Source: Larkinella arboricola
GTDB taxonomy: Bacteria > Bacteroidota > Bacteroidia > Cytophagales > Spirosomataceae
Direction: 5' to 3'
NCBI RefSeq assembly: GCF_003259745.1
Contig: NZ_QLMC01000005.1
Span: 1-64,000, forward strand
Length of the DNA stretch: 64,000 nt
Below, piece after piece: positions 62,340 through 64,000 of this stretch. Both the position numbers and the translations under genes were made by a program. The notes under the pieces were generated by a model. The model did not search any database and was not told the origin of the DNA. It saw only the letters and a list, made by a program, of their open reading frames with translations. Position 1 is the stretch's first letter, and each line of letters opens with the position of its first letter.

Positions 62340-63902
62340 ATGACCCGACGTAATTTTATTGAATCCACCGGAGCCACTTACGCGACTCTGCTAGCCTGGG
62401 GCTTGCTAAAACCGGCACCCGCCGAAGCCTTTGATTTGCCCGCCAACGGTCTGAAAGACGGAAAAGCCCGCAAAGTGGTGATTCTGGGCGCGGGGCTGGC
62501 CGGTCTGACTACAGCCTATGAACTCGGAAAACTGGGGTACGACTGCACCGTGCTCGAAGCCCGCAGCCGGTCAGGAGGCCGCGTCTGGACGGTTCGCGGA
62601 GGGACAAAGGAAACCGAAGTGGGTGGTCCGGAGCAGGTCTGCAAATTTGTTGACGGTCAGTATTTTAACGGCGGAGCGGCCCGCATTCCGCACAACCACC
62701 AACTGACACTGTACTACTGCCGCGAACTGGGCGTTCCGCTCGAAGTGTTCAACGGCGGAAACGAGTCGGCCTGGCTCTACAACGACGGCGGTACGGGGGC
62801 GTTGGCCAACAAACGGATGCGCGTTCGTGAATACCATAGCGACCTGCGGGGCTACACCAGCGAATTGCTGGCAAAAGCACTGGATCAATCCTCGCTCGAC
62901 CAGCAGTTGACCAAAGAAGACGTTGAGAAACTGATTGATTTTCTGAAGAATGAGGGCGATCTGAATACCGGTAAGCTCTACAAAGGAACCAACCGCCGGG
63001 GTTATAAAAATCCGCCCGGCGCGGGGGCGATTCCGGGTGATCTGACCGATCCGTACGGTTTAACGGACTATTTGCGGTCGGGCTACATGCAGCCGGTTTT
63101 TTACAACAACGGCGATTACACGTTCGAACAACACGCTACGCTGCTGCAACCCGTTGGCGGGATGGACGCCATTCCGAAGGCGTTGGAAAAAAAGCTCGCT
63201 GGCAAAATCCAGTTCAACGCACCCGTGAAGGAACTGCGCAAAACCGAAAACGGCGTGCGGGTGGTTTACCAGAAAGACGGCAAACCTACCGAACTGACGG
63301 CGGAGTTCTGCGTCTGTACGTTACCGTTGCCGGTTCTGAAAAAAATTGAATCCGATCTGTCGCCGATGGTGAAACGGTCGGCGGATTTCATCCCGTACAT
63401 GAAAACGGGTAAAATTGGTCTGCAATTCAAACGGCGGTTTTGGGAGGAAGATGATTCGATCTACGGCGGTATTTCGCGCACGAACATGGACATCAACCAG
63501 ATCTGGTACCCTTCTTTCGGATTGCTGGGGCAGAAAGGCGTCCTGATTGGCTACTACAATTTCTACAGCCGGGCCGAAGCCGTGGGCGATATGAGCCTGG
63601 CCGGTCGCGAAAAACTGGCTCTGGAGCAGGGCTATAAGATTCACCCGCAATATCCGCAGGAATTTGAGAACTCGTTTTCCTTGGCCTGGCAGAAAATCCC
63701 GTACAACGAAGGCGGCTGGGCGGTTTACGACGATACCGTCCGCCGGAAATATTACCCGGCCCTGCTCGAACCAGATGGCAATATCTACTTTGCCGGTGAA
63801 CACACAACCTACCTGACGGCCTGGATGGCTGGTGCATTTACCTCCGCCCGGCGGGTGGTCGATGCGCTGCACGCACGCGTTGGCGAATACACGAAAAAGT
63901 AA
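62340..63902 (+). CDS. Tat-exported flavin-dependent amine oxidase family protein
   Basis: A 520-aa protein with a Tat signal (MTRRNFIESTGATYATLLAW) and the amine-oxidase fold: VVILGAGLAGLTTAYELGKLGYD (residues about 47-69), LEARSRSGGRVWTVRGG, GPEQVCKFVDGQYFNGGAARIPHNHQ and the C-terminal GNIYFAGEHTTYLTAWMAGAFTSARRVV. It resembles L-amino-acid and monoamine oxidases. Directly downstream of the Tat aminotransferase, it suggests a periplasmic pair acting on amines or amino acids. Confidence 0.88.
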   Translation: MTRRNFIESTGATYATLLAWGLLKPAPAEAFDLPANGLKDGKARKVVILGAGLAGLTTAYELGKLGYDCTVLEARSRSGGRVWTVRGGTKETEVGGPEQVCKFVDGQYFNGGAARIPHNHQLTLYYCRELGVPLEVFNGGNESAWLYNDGGTGALANKRMRVREYHSDLRGYTSELLAKALDQSSLDQQLTKEDVEKLIDFLKNEGDLNTGKLYKGTNRRGYKNPPGAGAIPGDLTDPYGLTDYLRSGYMQPVFYNNGDYTFEQHATLLQPVGGMDAIPKALEKKLAGKIQFNAPVKELRKTENGVRVVYQKDGKPTELTAEFCVCTLPLPVLKKIESDLSPMVKRSADFIPYMKTGKIGLQFKRRFWEEDDSIYGGISRTNMDINQIWYPSFGLLGQKGVLIGYYNFYSRAEAVGDMSLAGREKLALEQGYKIHPQYPQEFENSFSLAWQKIPYNEGGWAVYDDTVRRKYYPALLEPDGNIYFAGEHTTYLTAWMAGAFTSARRVVDALHARVGEYTKK

Positions 63903-63920
63903 TGATTATACCTTCTATCC

Positions 63921-64000
63921 ATGAAAACTAACCTGTTTCGTACGTGTCTTCTTGTCTGTTGTCTGACTGTGGTGCAACTGGTTTCCCAACGGGTTTGGGC
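63921..64000 (+). CDS. exported protein, 5' fragment (cut by window end)
   Basis: An open frame from ATG 63921 with a clear signal-peptide start (MKTNLFRTCLLVCCLTVV) that runs off the window after 26 codons. It starts 18 nt after the amine oxidase stop, so it probably belongs to the same operon. In this setting the product might be an electron-accepting partner, but nothing in the visible part shows that. Confidence 0.55.
   Translation, partial: MKTNLFRTCLLVCCLTVVQLVSQRVW

Noticed and set aside
1-64000. tRNA genes, insertion sequences, CRISPR arrays and prophage genes
   Set aside because: None was recognised by eye: no transposase or integrase frame, no regularly spaced repeats and no tRNA-like cloverleaf.

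Overview
The window looks like chromosomal DNA of a Bacteroidetes bacterium of the order Cytophagales, close to the Spirosoma/Larkinella group. Genus is an inference. The evidence is type IX secretion (T9SS) sorting domains of both kinds (17716-21114 type A, 22911-24215 type B), AUG starts without clear Shine-Dalgarno sequences, TAnnTTTG promoter-like elements and many AraC and LytS/LytTR regulators. The window opens in the 3' end of a 23S rRNA gene, followed by 5S rRNA and a strong terminator. No tRNA gene, insertion sequence, prophage or CRISPR array was seen.

Region 1 (0.7-8.9 kb) looks like a hydroxyproline-peptide utilisation locus. On the minus strand an AraC regulator, a dipeptidyl-peptidase IV-type enzyme and an M1 aminopeptidase are closely packed. 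Divergent from them are a DapA-family lyase/deaminase, a 4-hydroxyproline 2-epimerase and a D-amino-acid (D-hydroxyproline) oxidoreductase. The 281-bp divergent gap holds a direct repeat ATTGRTCAA with 22-bp periodicity, a candidate AraC operator.

Region 2 (9.8-38.9 kb) is an exopolysaccharide (EPS) locus preceded by a complete phosphorelay: FIST sensor, hybrid histidine kinase, Hpt protein and stand-alone receiver. The next gene fuses a degenerate receiver to the sugar-phosphate transferase that primes EPS synthesis. Then come two GT2 glycosyltransferases and a large secreted glycoside hydrolase with two CBM6-like modules. A nine-gene minus-strand operon follows (half-size TolC-like protein, Wzz/Wzc-like copolymerase with a degenerate kinase, Wzx flippase, O-acyltransferase, PKD lipoprotein, GT2, T9SS protein, two tandem GT2 paralogues). 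The block ends with a GT4, a hexapeptide acyltransferase, a GT14-like enzyme, a Wzy-like polymerase, a second stand-alone receiver and a processive-type GT2. A 20-bp motif, GCAAAAATAWWTTCATATTT, occurs three times, only in front of the secreted hydrolase and the second receiver.

Region 3 (39-64 kb) is mixed metabolism and regulation. It holds a GMC oxidoreductase with its Tat-type small subunit and an AraC regulator, a DinB/YfiT-type protein, a LytS/LytTR two-component pair, an S41 peptidase, a creatininase-family hydrolase and an MNT/HEPN-type pair whose HEPN-like member is frameshifted. Two secreted sugar-dehydrogenase-like propellers follow, one fused to a cupredoxin and sharing an operon with a CsaA-like protein and a PA14-containing protein. 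Next are a membrane histidine kinase, small unknown genes (one probably frameshifted), an M28 peptidase, a lipoprotein, and a pair of Tat-exported enzymes (HisC-like aminotransferase and flavin amine oxidase). A family of hairpin repeats built on TTTCGCAGAGTTTAGCAGAG lies in at least three intergenic sites (38.9, 46.9 and 60.7 kb).
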